Translations under genes and position numbers: made by a program
Shown: one piece after another, positions 46,897 to 59,035 of the stretch
Layout of the letters: every line of letters starts with the position of its first letter
How positions within the stretch are numbered: position 1 is the first letter of the stretch
The notes under the pieces: generated by a model
What the model was told of the DNA's origin: nothing
What the model saw: the letters and a program-made list of their open reading frames with translations, nothing else
The model's database searches: none
NCBI GenBank assembly: GCA_036365515.1
Contig: CM070875.1
Span: forward strand, 88,740,128-88,804,127
Length of the DNA stretch: 64,000 bases
Origin: Torymus aiolomorphi
Lineage: Eukaryota > Arthropoda > Insecta > Hymenoptera > Torymidae
Direction: 5' to 3'

Positions 46897-48103
46897 AACC
46901 CACCTTGCTAATCTTTCTGTCGGGTTTTGGAGGACACGGAGTCACTTCAAGCTGCTATGGTCCCGAAAGCCTTGAAGCCGTAGGCCTCTATGTTCGGACG
47001 GAACTTTTTAATTGCCCACAGAATGGCTAGGCATTCTCGTTCCGTCATGCTATAACTCCTCTAGGTCGCGCTTAGAGTTCGACTAGCAAATATTAGGACA
47101 CTGTCATCACCGTCAATTATTTGGTATAGCACCGCTCCCAGGCCTGTAGCGCTCGCATTAGTTTGTACCACGAACTGAGCGTTAGCTACCGGTCTGTGGA
47201 AAATCGGTGCGGAAGCTACTAGCGCTTTTATCTGTAGGAAGGCTTCTTCATGTGCTACTGGACATTCGTACTTCCAATCTTTCTTCGTTATTTTGGTCAA
47301 CGCTCCAGTAATTTTGGCAAACTTAGCTAGGAACGCAGAGGCCACGAGGCCATTCCTAGGAAGCGTCTCAGCTAATGAAGGTTTTTCAGCATCGGATATT
47401 CTATGATAGGCTTTATCTTCTCGGGGTCTGGCTTAGAACCATTCCTATTTACTATAATACCGAGATATTTGATCTCATCGCAGCAGAAGACGCTCTTCTC
47501 ACGATTTATTGCGAGGCCCGGGTCCTGTATCCTGTCTAGAACTCTTTTTAGAACTTCTTTATGCTCCTCGAACGTCTCCCTGACTATTATTATATCATCG
47601 AGATACGAGTAAGCAGAAGGTTCGAGTTCGAGCCTTCAGCAATCAGCCTCTGGAAGGACGCTGCGGCATACGGAAGACCATCGGACATTCCCGCAAATTG
47701 GAATAGCCCTTTGCCTGGCACGGTGAAGGCCGAAGCGTCTTTGAATTCTGGGTTAAGTGGTATTTGATGGTACGCACTACTTAAATCCAACGTGGACATA
47801 TATCGAGCTTACTCAAGTTTGTAAGATACTCGCTATGTATGACAACGGTTACGCTTCTGGCCTTGACTCTCCCTTCACTTTTCTGAAGTCCACACAGAAA
47901 AGGAACTTCCCCTTGGATTTGCGTACTATTACTACTGGGCATGACCAGACGCTTGTCGAGAGTTCTATTATACCCGCAACTAGCATTTTGTCTACCTGTT
48001 TATGCATCTCTTCTTCGAGTTTCTGAGATACAGTGTAGTACTTGTATTTAATGGGTCTTGTAGAGCCAACGTCTATTGCATGCTCAATCCATGAAGTACA
48101 CAC
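46897..48103 (-). pseudogene. pol: Gypsy-A RT-RNase H, minus copy, fragmented
   Basis: Pieces in several frames: leader Y-Y-T-V-S-Q-K-L-E-E-E-M-H-K-Q-V and G-I-I-E-L-S-T-S (48103-47849), S-T-L-D-L-S-S-A-Y-H-Q-I-P-L-N (47799 onward), Y-L-D-D-I-I-I (near 47600), connection and RNase H N-A-S-A-T-G-L-G-A-V-L-Y-Q (47345-47061), where the first RNase H Asp reads Asn. At least four frame breaks. Confidence 0.75.
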
Positions 48104-48230
48104 TATTGGTGCCTAAGACAGTGGTCTAAGACAGTGCTAAACTTCTTAATGTAGCACTCCATCTCTAGGTCTCGCATGATTACGATGCGCACGTCTTTGC
48201 ACACGCCGGCTACGACTATGGGCAGATATA
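48104..48230 (-). pseudogene. pol: Gypsy-A protease, C-terminal part, minus copy
   Basis: On the minus strand, directly after the long-TIR insertion, I-V-V-A-G-V-C-K-D-V-R-I-V-I-M-R-D-L continues the protease, followed by its C-terminal strand. This region is deleted in the plus copy. No full I-L-G block is recognised. Confidence 0.5.
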
Positions 48231-49940
48231 TATGGGAGCGTCCAGCAGAAACGGGCCACCGAGCGCGCGCGGTGCCTTTTTTCGCGTAAAAGGCGCTCTG
48301 TTTAACTCGCTCATAATCGTATGCTGCGTCTTTGAAAAAAAAACCAAGGACCTATATCGATAGATTTTTTCTGCTCTTTCCAATTGCGCCATTGTTTTTA
48401 TTGCGAAACGCGTTCTTCCGGACGAAAACTCGAGTTGAATATTGAAAGCCATTTTTCTCAAAGTATATCATGTTTTTTTTCAAAATAAACTACACCATTG
48501 GAAAGTACAACTCTTAAGCTTCAAAACCCTATCTTGGAGAAGTTGGAGAAATAAAGGGTTTAAGAGTAACAACATGAAAAAGACAGCGCCGAGGGTCCGC
48601 GCGAGCCCCCCGCGCCCGTGCATACGGCACGTTTAAGTGCACGCTCTATTCAATTCGCTAATAATCGTGTACCAAGTCTCTGAAAAAAGAACTAAGGACA
48701 TATGTCGATAGATTTTTTCCTGCTCTTTCCAATGGTGCTATTATTTTTATTACGAAATGCTTCCTTCTAGTTGAAAATTCCATTTGAATGTCCAAACTCT
48801 ATTTTTTCAATAAAATATCAGTCTTTTCTTCAAAATGAATTATATTCTTCAAAAGTACAAGTCTTAAACTATAAAATATTATATTTTTAAGTTGAAACAT
48901 GAAAAGTTCAAAAATAGTAAGATCAAAAAGACAGCGGCTGCCCGAACTTTTTACGCTATGCTCAAGGGCGGATTAATACACGCGATGTGCTATTCGCCCT
49001 TTCTTTTTTGTAAATATAAAATGTTTTGTAACTTACAATGCCAATGCGTGGACATAATTTTGTGGATCTAGTTGTAACAGTTAGTATAATATTACAATGA
49101 ACTTATTTTGTTCATTTATATAACAAAATTTGAAAAACACAATATATTAAACATAAAAATATCCATGAACGCACTGAAAGCAGTGAAACAGAAATTTAAA
49201 ATAACCTTATAGATTGCTTAATCTGGCATAACAATATTACCTTTTCCTTTAAATTCTAATTTTTTTACATTTTCTTGATTCTACAAGAATTGTCCTTTTT
49301 GCGACATCCGCTTCTTTCTTTGTTTGAGTTTTAAGTACTTTTTCTTTTTTGATCGGTAGATATAATTGAGACTCTTCTGACGCTGAAAATCTTTTAAGTT
49401 CTAACTTTTTGGCATCATTTAATAATTTAATACAATGAAATAACAACAAGGAAAAAATCTATCGATATATGTCCTTAGTTCTTTTTTCAGAGAGTTGGTA
49501 CACGATTATTAGCGAATTGAATAGAGCGTGCACTTAAACGTGCCGTACGCACGGGCGCGAGGGGCTCGCGCGGACCCTCGGCGCTGTCTTTTTCTTGTTG
49601 TTACTTTCAAACCCTTTATTTCTCCAACTTCTCCAAGATAGAGTTTTGAAGCTTAAGAGTTGTACTTTCCAATGGTGTAGTTTATTCTGAAAAAAAACAT
49701 GATATACTTTGAGAAAAATGGCTTTCAATATTCAACTCGAGTTTTCGTCCGGAAGAAAGCGTTTCGCAATAAAAACAATGGCACCATTGGAAAGAGCAGG
49801 AAAAAATCTATCGATATGGGTGCTTGGTTTTTTTTTCAAAGACGCAGCATACGATTATGAACGGGTTAAACAGAGTACCTTTTACGCGAAAAAAGGCACC
49901 GCGCGCGCTCGGTGGCCCGTTTTTGCTGGACGCTCCCATA
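48231..49940. mobile_element. Long-TIR element, copy 1 (1710 bp), TA duplication
   Basis: Begins TATGGGAGCGTCCAGCAG at 48231 and ends with its inverse at 49940, flanked by TA. The left arm (to about 48920) holds two related ~390 bp subunits, each with AATCGT, AAGGACATAT and GATAGATTTTTTCCTGCTCT blocks. The right arm (49450-49940) has one full subunit and part of the second. The middle is AT-rich with a 66-codon minus-strand frame (49449-49249) rich in Lys/Glu that I do not recognise. It sits in the Gypsy-A protease. No transposase: non-autonomous. Confidence 0.85.
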
Positions 49941-49942
49941 TA

Positions 49943-50267
49943 GCCAACTACTGCTATGCTCTGCCCGTTTTCCGCCCATACCGTTAGGCCGCTGACTGGG
50001 ATTAATTCTTTTCCACAGGCCGTAGCAAGCTGTAAGCCGATGGAATTCATCCCAGGCAGCTTCTGTGTCGAAGAGTGCCCGTAGCCTGTATCCGGCTACT
50101 GCTACTTGAAGCCACCATAGCGAGCAGGTTTCTTGGTTGACTTCATTCGGTTGAGTCAAGGGCACTTCTTCGCTCTCTCCTTCAGTCGATGGAGCCGAGT
50201 TACGCTCGGTCTCTGATGTGAGAGCTGAGGCGGGCACGTGGTCATGTTTACCTGCACTCGCTGCCAT
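49943..50267 (-). pseudogene. pol: Gypsy-A protease, N-terminal part, minus copy
   Basis: L-R-A-L-F-D-T-E-A keeps Asp and Thr of the active site but has Glu in place of Gly. G-L-Q-L-A-T-A-C-G-K-E-L and S-G-L-T-V-W-A-E-N follow in a shifted frame. The long-TIR element then interrupts it at 49940. Confidence 0.6.
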
Positions 50268-52591
50268 TTTTAGTCTGGCATTTGTGGAGATCTATTATTC
50301 CTCGGACTTGGCGGCCTAGCCTGGTGGGACGAGCTATTACACCCACTAGGCTGGCTGGTAACTTTCCCGCAGTCCCGTTGCCTATTATCCCAGTTGCCCT
50401 TCTTCTTGGGCTTTCTGGATGGCTACGGGTTTGGCTTTTACCTTCTATTCTCATCGGTGTCTCTCCTTGTCAAAGTTGCTAAGTATTCGGCTATGACCCG
50501 ATGGAACATAGCCTCGAGGTCGTCTCGAGGCTCATGCTGTTGGTGCCCCATCACCGCCACACATGGATTCTGCTTTTTCCGCTGATCTGTGGATGGCTTT
50601 ATTGGCACGTAGGAAAATTCTGGCAAATATGTGCGCTCTGGTGGTCGTGGAGAGTAATACACCTTATCTGCCCCGAGCGCTAATTTGGCTTCCCGGGCCA
50701 GGTCCAGAAGCCCTCCGATAATTCGTAACTTGGTTAGGTATTACCATCTTTTGCAGTTCTGGCCGCATGTTCCTTTGCCACGTGTCTATCTGTTGAGCTA
50801 TGGTAGGAACCGGAACTAACTTGAGGATCATGGCTTGGAGATTTACTACATAATCTCGCGTGAGTTCGTCTCTGCTTTGAGTCCTCCCGTCTATTTCCGT
50901 TACGCGTTGATTATATCCCCTGTCCCCATCATACATATGAGTTATGGCCTATTGGAAATCTCGCCATGATCGGCATGAATAGCGGTTACTTATGTAACAG
51001 GTGGCTGCTACACCCGTTAGGAGCTCTGACAACGATGAAAGCACCTCGTCGTATGTCAGATTAGTTAGAGTTTGGCATTCCTCTGCTCCTTTGAGAATCC
51101 TGAGAACTTGATGTGCCATTATCGGACTATTATGCCCACATCACGGTTCATCTGCTGGGGCAAATATGTGTGCCTCTCGGACTGGTTCTGGGTAGCGCCG
51201 TCCCTTGGTTAGCGCTGGGAAGAATTTCTGGTGTTATTCCTCCCAGTATCTATTGGAGACTGGAGACTCGGGCTCTGCTGTTGAATTCTGTATACGTTAA
51301 CGTGTCTTGGAAGTTCACATGCGGTGATCATTGTCTGTGGCCTGTGCTTGGATGGTTGACGTTCCTCCAAGTGCGTATTTGAGGTTGGATGTCCAGCTCC
51401 TTGCATTGTTAGGACACTCTCCTTAAGCTCTTCCACCTCATCGACGAGTCTTTTGATCACTGCCAGCAGCTGCTCCGATAGTATGCTGTCTCCTACTCTT
51501 ATTCCTGCGTTTCGCGGCTCGCCCTGTCGCGGCCACTCAAGATTCTGGGGCTGCGGCGGGTTTCGTATTTGCTGCCAAAACGCGTGCTACCCATTTCGCG
51601 CCGGCAACGACTCTTCTTCCTGAATGCGCCGGTATTGTCATTGCCTGCGCTGTTCTTCTAGGAGCGCTTGCTACCGTTGCAACTGCTGTCGTTGCTGCTC
51701 CTGCTGTTGCTCCTGCTGCCATCGCTGCTGCTCCTGCCGTTGATGCTGTTACTGATGCCGCTGCTGCTCCAATCTTTGTAGCTGTTGCTGCTCCGGCTGC
51801 TGTTGCTACAACTGCTGCTGCAGTTGTTGTTGCAATTGTTGCTGTTGGAGCTGCCCTCGGCTTCAGATGAACATATCCCGGTGGGTGCTGCTCAACAGCT
51901 CTATCCCGGGATTTTCCTAACTGTTTGCCTCTTCCGCTGACTCCACCACGCGGTTGTGGTGGAGCATTCACCCTCTGTGACTCCGATTGTTTCTGCCTAA
52001 CTATCGGGTCATCCCGCAAGGCTGTGAATGGGTGCGGCTGGTCTAGGTCGGTATTGAGATCCACAATCACCGACCCAGATATGTTTATCAATGTTAAGTC
52101 GATGAACGCCCTTCGGAACTTCTCGCGTTTGGCAAATACTAGCTGGTTCGACAGCTCCGGCTCTGGGAAGAAATCGGCGGCACTATAATCGCCCATAAGC
52201 AACCTAACCATTGTGAGCACACTAACTGCAGATCTGACTGCTGTAGATCAAGGGCTTGCATGGCCTCGTTGAAATCCTCTTCGGGCTGTGTATACGCCCA
52301 ACTGAGTATCGCAGATTCCGCAAACTGCGGTAAGTGGGCCATAGTGTCAATTGGCTGTGCGCTTCCCCCCGAACTTATTTTACTATTGTGAGGAGTATTC
52401 GGGTTGATGGCAGAGAGAGTTTGCCATTTCAATCCATGTGCTAGCTTTGTCAACGCCAACCCGAGCGTTTTTGTAAGAGCTTCATCGATTGCTTTTACCT
52501 TCGATAACTTACGAGGATTTTCCCGTATGCGGTAAAAGGGTGAGAGAGCTATTTCTGTATATAATTGTGATTTGTAATGAATTACGCTCAA
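50268..52591 (-). pseudogene. gag: Gypsy-A Gag, minus copy
   Basis: N-terminal part 52591-52139 (I-R-E-N-P-R-K-L-S...L-K-W-Q-T-L-S-A-I-N-P-N-T), second part 52220-51537 with a CAG/CAA-rich stretch around 51850-51650, coiled-coil-like L-V-D-E-V-E-E-L-K-E-S-V (51460-51209), and capsid segment R-T-Q-S-R-D-E-L-T-R-D-Y-V-V-N-L-Q (50936-50664). Each lies in its own frame with stops between. As in the plus copy, no zinc knuckle is seen. Confidence 0.7.
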
Positions 52592-52730
52592 CTACTCGCA
52601 TTTGCAATCTTAAGATAAATGTATGTGAAAAAAATATATATATGTCTAAACGGACAGTATCACAAAAAAAACAAAAATAAATATAATTTTCATCTAAAAA
52701 AAATTAAAACATAATTTTAAAGTTCGAGGT
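52592..52730 (-). other. Gypsy-A leader, minus copy
   Basis: Complement of 52592-52730 matches 16655-16733 and 17057-17120 but has only a short AT run where the plus copy has the giant CA/TA microsatellite. Homology ends near 52730 and no 5' LTR is found beyond. Confidence 0.7.
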
Positions 52731-54014
52731 GATTTTCGCGCTCGAGTTTTTACTCGGGGGCACAGTAAACTTTTTGTTCCGAGAGTGCTTGCCGTCTTTC
52801 TCTCGATTTCCACCGAACTAAATGAGAAAAAAAAATTTTTATTTTCTGTAAAAAAAAATAATTTGTATAAAAACAAACGAGAGAAAAAAAAATTATCGGG
52901 TCGGAAAAAAATTAATTATCGCTTCAAAAAAATTAATTGTCGTTAAAAAATTTTTAATTGTCATTAAAAAATTTTCAATTGTTACTAAAAGCAATTAATT
53001 AACTAAGAGGCGCTGAATGAGAGATTAAAAAAAATAGGGGATTGGGGGATCGCAGGCTGAGATAGGAAGGACAACAGCTGCTCCTGCAGTGAATAAACAG
53101 AAATGAACGACCGTACAATATAAGTAACTGTGAAGCGTCAGTTTTTCGTGTTGGGAAGTGAATTGAATATTTTTGAAGCAACAGATTTTATACAAGACGA
53201 AGAAGATGGTCATGAATTCATTCTTGCAAAAACAATAGAATTGAATAACGCGAAATCAAAGTTTTTATAATAAGAAAAAAGTTTTAATTTTTATAAATAT
53301 AAATCATTATTGCTTTGTATTTTTGTTTACTGTCCTTATTCCCTTGAAATTTTTGAAGAGATATTCTGTAAAAAAATTCTTTCGATAAAGCAAAAAATTG
53401 AAATGTGAGAACAAAAATAATATTTATAGGTATTATTCAGTCAGAAGTATAATTTATATGAATATTGTTAATTTATTATTATTTTTTATTTTGTTATTAA
53501 TAATATAAATTATATAATTAATTTATAAACATTAATATTTAATTTGCGACTGATTAATAGCACATTTTATGATGGCATTGTACTCGTCTCGTCAAGATCC
53601 CTCAAATTAAAAGAAAAGAAAATTCTCAAAATAGATCGTGGTTCTCCAGATATAGAGACCGAACCGTATTCGAATCATTCAATACAAGGCAAAAATCTCG
53701 CGCGCAGCCCAAAGCGGATAAAGCTATCTCATGAACAAAAAGGAGTAGGTGATTTCTTTTTAGCACTGAAATTAGCATAAAAATAAGCTGTACTTAATGC
53801 AAAAAGGGCGAATTCCCGTTCGGCTTTTGCCTTGCCGTCGGACAATTTATTTATAAGCTGTTTCGCACATCCTACTTTGTTAGTTGTAAAGAACAACTTA
53901 ATTTCAACTTTTGAAAATTTTTGTTTTCAATACGTTTCTTTGGATCAATTAGAATCTATATATACAATATTGACTTCTAAAATTTAAATTAATAAATTAA
54001 AAGAAAACTCTATG
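52731..54014. other. AT-rich non-coding DNA with a short 22 bp repeat
   Basis: 52885-52998 holds about four copies of a ~22 bp AATTAATTGTCGTTAAAAAA-type unit. A 78-codon frame at 53544-53780 is open but has no recognisable motif and is not called as a gene. Confidence 0.4.
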
Positions 54015-54735
54015 ATTCGAATTTTTCATTCCGATAAGTTATGTTTGGTAAAGGATTTTTATATCTACTTTATACAATGTTTTCCTTATCGATCCCTAAC
54101 ATCCAAGACTACAGAATAAAGATTTCAACCTACCTTCCGTATACTTGTGTTAGCTCCTTCAACCGTTGAATTTAAAATAACTTTCTTTTCCCGAAAAAAG
54201 ATTTTGTTGCACTCAAAGTTGCCCAGCACAAATGTTAGCTTATGCCACAAACAGAAGAGTTCTATAGTTAAAATTGCGAACTTGCTTTAATGAACGTCTG
54301 GTAAGTATGGAAAAACGCCAAAAATCTTTATACATCAGTTTTGGATGTGAGAGAACCAACAGAAAAACAAGGTTATGTTTTAATTTTTAAGTTTAATGAT
54401 ACAGTATTTTGTTCTAATTTATATGATTGACCAGACTTATTATTCAATCTAAATTAAAAAAAAAATGTATGACATGAGATTGTACAAACTTCTTAATTAA
54501 AATTTTTTTTAAAATATCTAGGACTTTATAGTTTTTCTTTCCGATAAATAATGTTTTCCAAAGGGTTTTCATATTTATTTGATAAAATGTTTGTCTTATC
54601 GTTTCGTAGCATCCAAAATTCTAGAATAAAGTTTTCAGCGTACCTTTCATATACTTAGCTAGTATTAGCTGCAGCATCTGTCGTATTTAAAATGACCTTT
54701 TTTTCCAAAAAAAGATTTTGTTGCAACCAACAAAG
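54015..54735. repeat. Direct repeat, ~515 bp spacing
   Basis: 54015-54220 and 54530-54735 match: TTTTTCATTCCGATAAGTTATG/TTTTTCTTTCCGATAAATAATG starts, CATCCAA(G/A)A(C/T)T...AGAATAAAG in the middle, and AAAAAAGATTTTGTTGCA at both ends. The copies have diverged. Confidence 0.75.
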
Positions 54736-55466
54736 ATGAATAAATATATGAACTTATGTAAAAAAGGTTTCTATTTGTAGAATTATGCACAAACTTAATA
54801 AACATTTCTCACCTTAGTGTCTGAAAGCTGAACCACAAATTTAATGATCACTGCCTTTAATTTCTATATAAATTAAATATATATATAGGCAAATTGAAAT
54901 AACCACTCCGTTTAATTTGTACTGGCAAACTGAAATGTCCTCTTTTCACAACATATCTCGCAATTGGAAATGAGTTACAAGATTTTTGAGTAATAATCCT
55001 GTAAATATGTAAATAAAATTAAAATCTTTAAACGAATAACGTATTTTTATTGTAATATAATATTTGCTAACTAAAATCTTTATAGAAGAGGTTATACACG
55101 AGTGTAACCGCATTCTTACAAAATACAGTTTGTAAGAATACAGTACTTACATAAAATATGGCTTCTACAATAATTAGCAGCTACTTTTAATTTTATTTAT
55201 TCAATGCATAATTATGTAATTATACGCGATTACTTACCTCGATTAAGATTAGTAATCAGATTTAAAATTTCTCTGAACGGCAACGGACGTAACGACCTCG
55301 ATGGGAGAGTTTACATAAGAGATGCGTCGTGCGCCATCTGCTACAGAGGCGTAGTCCATTCACATTTTGCACACGCGTATCACACGCTTGTCGCGCAAAG
55401 AGAGCAACATCTACAAAATATCTCTGATCGAAATGGGAAATGAATATAAATGTATATACGTGTATA
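54736..55466. other. Non-coding DNA
   Basis: AT-rich to 55230, then a mixed-composition patch (55270-55430) without a supported ORF. Confidence 0.35.
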
Positions 55467-55833
55467 TAAGGGACTGTTTCCATAAGAGCGAGTCCACATT
55501 AGAGGCACAGGCCTGTGCTTTTGTGCTTTTGTGCCAAGCAAAAAAAACTAGTTGTCCGATATCTATCATACTCATGACCCATGGCAGAAATTCAGTATAT
55601 TAATCTTCCGCAATGAGTAACGAGTATGCTAGATGTCGGGCAACTAGTTTTTTTCGTTTGGCACAAAAGCACAAAAGCACAGGCCTGTGCCTATAAAGTG
55701 GACTCGCTCTAAGTGTGCCTGTGCCTAGACTCACTGAATCCGACTCAACTCTACATCAATCGGAGTTAAGCCTCGATCTTGGAGGCTTAGCTCAGATTCG
55801 TTCATTGTTGAGTCTTATGGAGAGAGTCCCTTA
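55467..55833. mobile_element. Nested inverted-repeat element(s)
   Basis: Outer inverted repeat: TAAGGGACTGTTTCCATAAG at 55467-55486 against CTTATGGAGAGAGTCCCTTA at 55814-55833. Inner palindrome: AGAGCGAGTCCAC at 55485 against GTGGACTCGCTCT ending 55710, with arms running inward through GGCACAGGCCTGTGC and AAAAACTAGTTG to a centre near 55600. The inner part abuts the left outer arm. It could be a MITE inside another MITE. No ORF. Confidence 0.75.
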
Positions 55834-55984
55834 GTGTGAAACATGTAAAAAAATGAATATACAATAAATCTAAATAAAAATTGTAATTGGAACATCATAT
55901 ACACTAATTTACATTTATATGCAATATCTTAATCAGATTTATTCCAGTAATATTCCTGAATATTGCAGCGCGATTCCTAAATAT

Positions 55985-58900
55985 CACCAAAATATTACGG
56001 TGTGAGGTATCCTTTTGCAATCGTTCAGTTATATTTCTGGAGTATTTTTACGCCATATTCCAAATAGATCTATTTCAAAAATAATACTTAATATTGCAGC
56101 GCGATATATAGCTGAGCAAGGACCCGAGAAGATTGCTACGGGAGAGCCAAAAGGGATAATAGCACTCAATAACAAAGAAATATCTACGAAATATTACAAT
56201 GTAGTTTATCATTCCGCAATCAAACAGTTACGTCTCTGGAGTATTTCTACGCCATATCATAAATAGATCTGTTCATGTATTATTAGATAATATTGTAGTA
56301 CGATATACCACAGAAGCAAGGACACGAAAATGTTTCTGTGATAGAGACATAAAGGATATTGACACGCAGTAACAGAGCAATATCTACAAAACATTACGTT
56401 GTAAGGTATCACAACGTAATCTTACAGTTATGTCTCTGGAGAATTTCTACGCCATATCATGATTAGATCTATACCTGAAATATTACTTAATATTTTAGCG
56501 TCATATATCGCAAAGCAAGAACCTCAAAATATTGTAGCGATAGACACAAAGGGGATATTGATACTCAGCAACAAAAAGATATCTACAAAATATTACGATG
56601 TTGTGTATCATTGCGTTATCGTGCAGTTATGTCTCTGGAGTATTTCTACGCCATATCCTGATTGGATCTATTCCTGAAATATTGCTTAATATAGCAGCGC
56701 GATATATCGCTAAGAAAGGACCTCAAAATATTGCAGCGATAGACACAAAAGGGATATTGGCACACAGCAACAAACAAATATCTACAAAATATTACTATGT
56801 GAGGTATCACTACGTAATCTTACAGATATATATCTGAAGTATTTCTATGCCATATGCTGATTAGATCTATTCTTGAAATATTACTTAAAATTGCAGCGCG
56901 ATATATAGCTAAGCAAGAACCTCAAAATTTTGCAGCGATATACTCGAAAAGGATATTGACACTCGGCAACAAAGAAATATCTACAAAATATTACGTTGTG
57001 ATGTATCACTACGTAATCTTACAGTTATGTCTCTGGAGTATTTCTACGCCATATCCTGATTAGATTTAATCCTGAAATATTACTTAATATTGCAGCGTGA
57101 TATATCGCTAAGCAAGAACCATAAAATATTGTCTCTGGAGAGTCTCTACGTCATATCCTGATTAGATCTATTCCTGAAATATTACTTAATATTGCAGCGC
57201 GTTATATCGCTGAGCACGGACCTAAAAATATTGCAGCGATAGACATAAAAGGGATATTGACACTCGGTAACAATGAAATATCTACAAAATATTACAAAGC
57301 GAGGTATCACTACGTAATATTACAGTTATGTTTCTGGAGTATTTCTACGCCATATCATAAATAGATCTGTTCCTGGATTATTACATAATGTTGCAGCATG
57401 ATATACCCCACAAGCAAGAACACGAAAATGTTTCCATGATAGAGACAGGAAGGACATTTAAACGCAGTAACAGAGAAATATCTACAAAACATTACGTTCT
57501 GAGGTATCACTACGTAATTTTACAGTTATATCTCTGAAGTATTTCTACGTCTATCCTAATTAGATCTATTTCTGAAATATTACTTAATATAGCAGCGGGA
57601 TATATCACTAAGGAAGAACCTCAAAATATTGTAGCGATAGACACACAAGTGATATTGACACTCAGCAACAAAGAAATATCTACAAAATATTACGATGTTG
57701 TGTATCATTACGTAATCTTACAATTATGTCTCTCGAGTATTTCTACGCCATATCCTGATTGGATCTATTACTGAAATATTACTTAATATAGCAGCGCGAT
57801 ATATCGCTAAGCAAGGGCCTCGAAATATTGCAACGAAAGACACAAAAGGGATATTGGCATCAGCAACAAACAAATATCTACAAAATATTACGAAGTTGTG
57901 TATCATTGCATAATCTTGCAGTTATGTCTCCTGAGTATTTCTAGGCCGTATCCTGATTAGATCTATTCCTGGAATATTACTTAATATTGCAGCGCGATAT
58001 ATTGTTAAGCAAGGACCACAAAATATTGTAGCGATAGACACAAAAGGGACATTGACATTCAGCAACAAAGAATTATCTACAAAATATTACAATGTTGTGT
58101 ATCATTGCGAAATCTTGCAGTTATGTCTCTGGAGTATTTCTATGCCATTTCCTTATTGGATCTGTTCCTGAAATATTGTCTCATATTGCAGCGCGATATA
58201 TCGCTAAGCAAGGACCTCAAAATATTGCAGCGACAGACACAAAAGGGATATTGATACTCAGCAACAGAGAAATATCTACAAAATATTACGATGTGAGGTA
58301 TCCCTACGTAATCTTGCAGATATGTCTCTCGAGTATTTCTACGTCATATGCTGCTTAGATCTATTCCTGAAATATTACTTAATATTGCAGCGCAATGTAT
58401 CGCTAAGCAAGGACCTTAAAATATGGCAGCGTTAGACATAAAATGGAAATTGATTCTCAGTCACAGAGAAATATCTACCAAATATTACAATGTTGTGTAT
58501 CATTACCTAATCTTGCAGTTATGTCTCTGGAGTATTTCTACGCTATATCCTGATTAGAACTATTCCTGCAATATTACTGAATATTTTAACGCGATATGTG
58601 GCTAAGCAAGGACCTAAAAATATTGCAGCGATGGTCATAAATGAGATATTGACATTCAGTAACAATGAAATATCTACAAAATATTACGATGTTATGTAAT
58701 TTATACATTTGTACATATGTACATATATACATATGTACAAAATATTACGACAAATATAAATGTTATTACGGTATCACTACGTAATCTTACAGTTATGTCT
58801 CTGGAATATTCCTACGCCATATCATGATTAGATCTATTCCTGAAATATTATTTAATATTGCAGCGTGATATATTGCTAAGCAAGGACCTCAAAAAATTGC

Positions 58901-59035
58901 AGCTATCGATATAAAAGGTATATTGACACTCAGTAATAGAGAAATATCTATCGAATATTGCAATGTTGTGAATCATTACGTAATCTTTAAGTTATATCTC
59001 TAGAGTATTTCTATGCCATATCCTGATTACATCAT
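55985..59035. repeat. Tandem satellite array, ~200 bp unit, about 15 copies, AATATT-rich
   Basis: The TCTCTGGAGTATTTCTACGC segment recurs near 56036, 56235, 56434, 56634, 56834, 57033, 57333, 57533, 57732, 57931, 58128, 58327, 58526, 58800 and 58998. Each unit contains TTAATATTGCAGCGCGATAT, then AAGCAAGGACCTCAAAATAT, an AAAGGGATATTGACACTCAG block and AAATATCTACAAAATATTAC. One half-length unit lies at 57033-57133. Small frames of 70-90 codons recur in it but are repeat translations. Confidence 0.95.

Larger units (their letters stand above)
43454..52730 (-). mobile_element. Gypsy-A minus-strand copy, decayed
   Basis: Same family and order as 16655-31884, read on the minus strand: leader 52730-52592, gag 52591-50268, protease, RT-RNase H, integrase, ORF3, LTR 44392-43454. 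It is more fragmented than the plus copy in RT and integrase but retains the protease C-terminal half and an uninterrupted LTR end. A 1.7 kb long-TIR element splits the protease. A deletion joins ORF3 to the inside of the LTR at about 44392, removing the zinc motif, the polypurine tract and the first ~107 bases of the LTR. Confidence 0.8.

Noticed and set aside
48442..48636. 64-codon frame repeated at 49534-49728 and 62880-63074
   Set aside because: It recurs because it lies in the arms of the long-TIR element; no start context or motif, and conservation is explained by the inverted repeat.
53544..53780. 78-codon plus-strand frame
   Set aside because: No recognisable motif, no neighbouring coding evidence, and AT-rich DNA yields such frames by chance.
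55985..59035. Recurring 70-90 codon frames, and possible CRISPR-like array
   Set aside because: Frames are translations of a tandem satellite; units are contiguous ~200 bp repeats without unique spacers, so this is not a CRISPR array.
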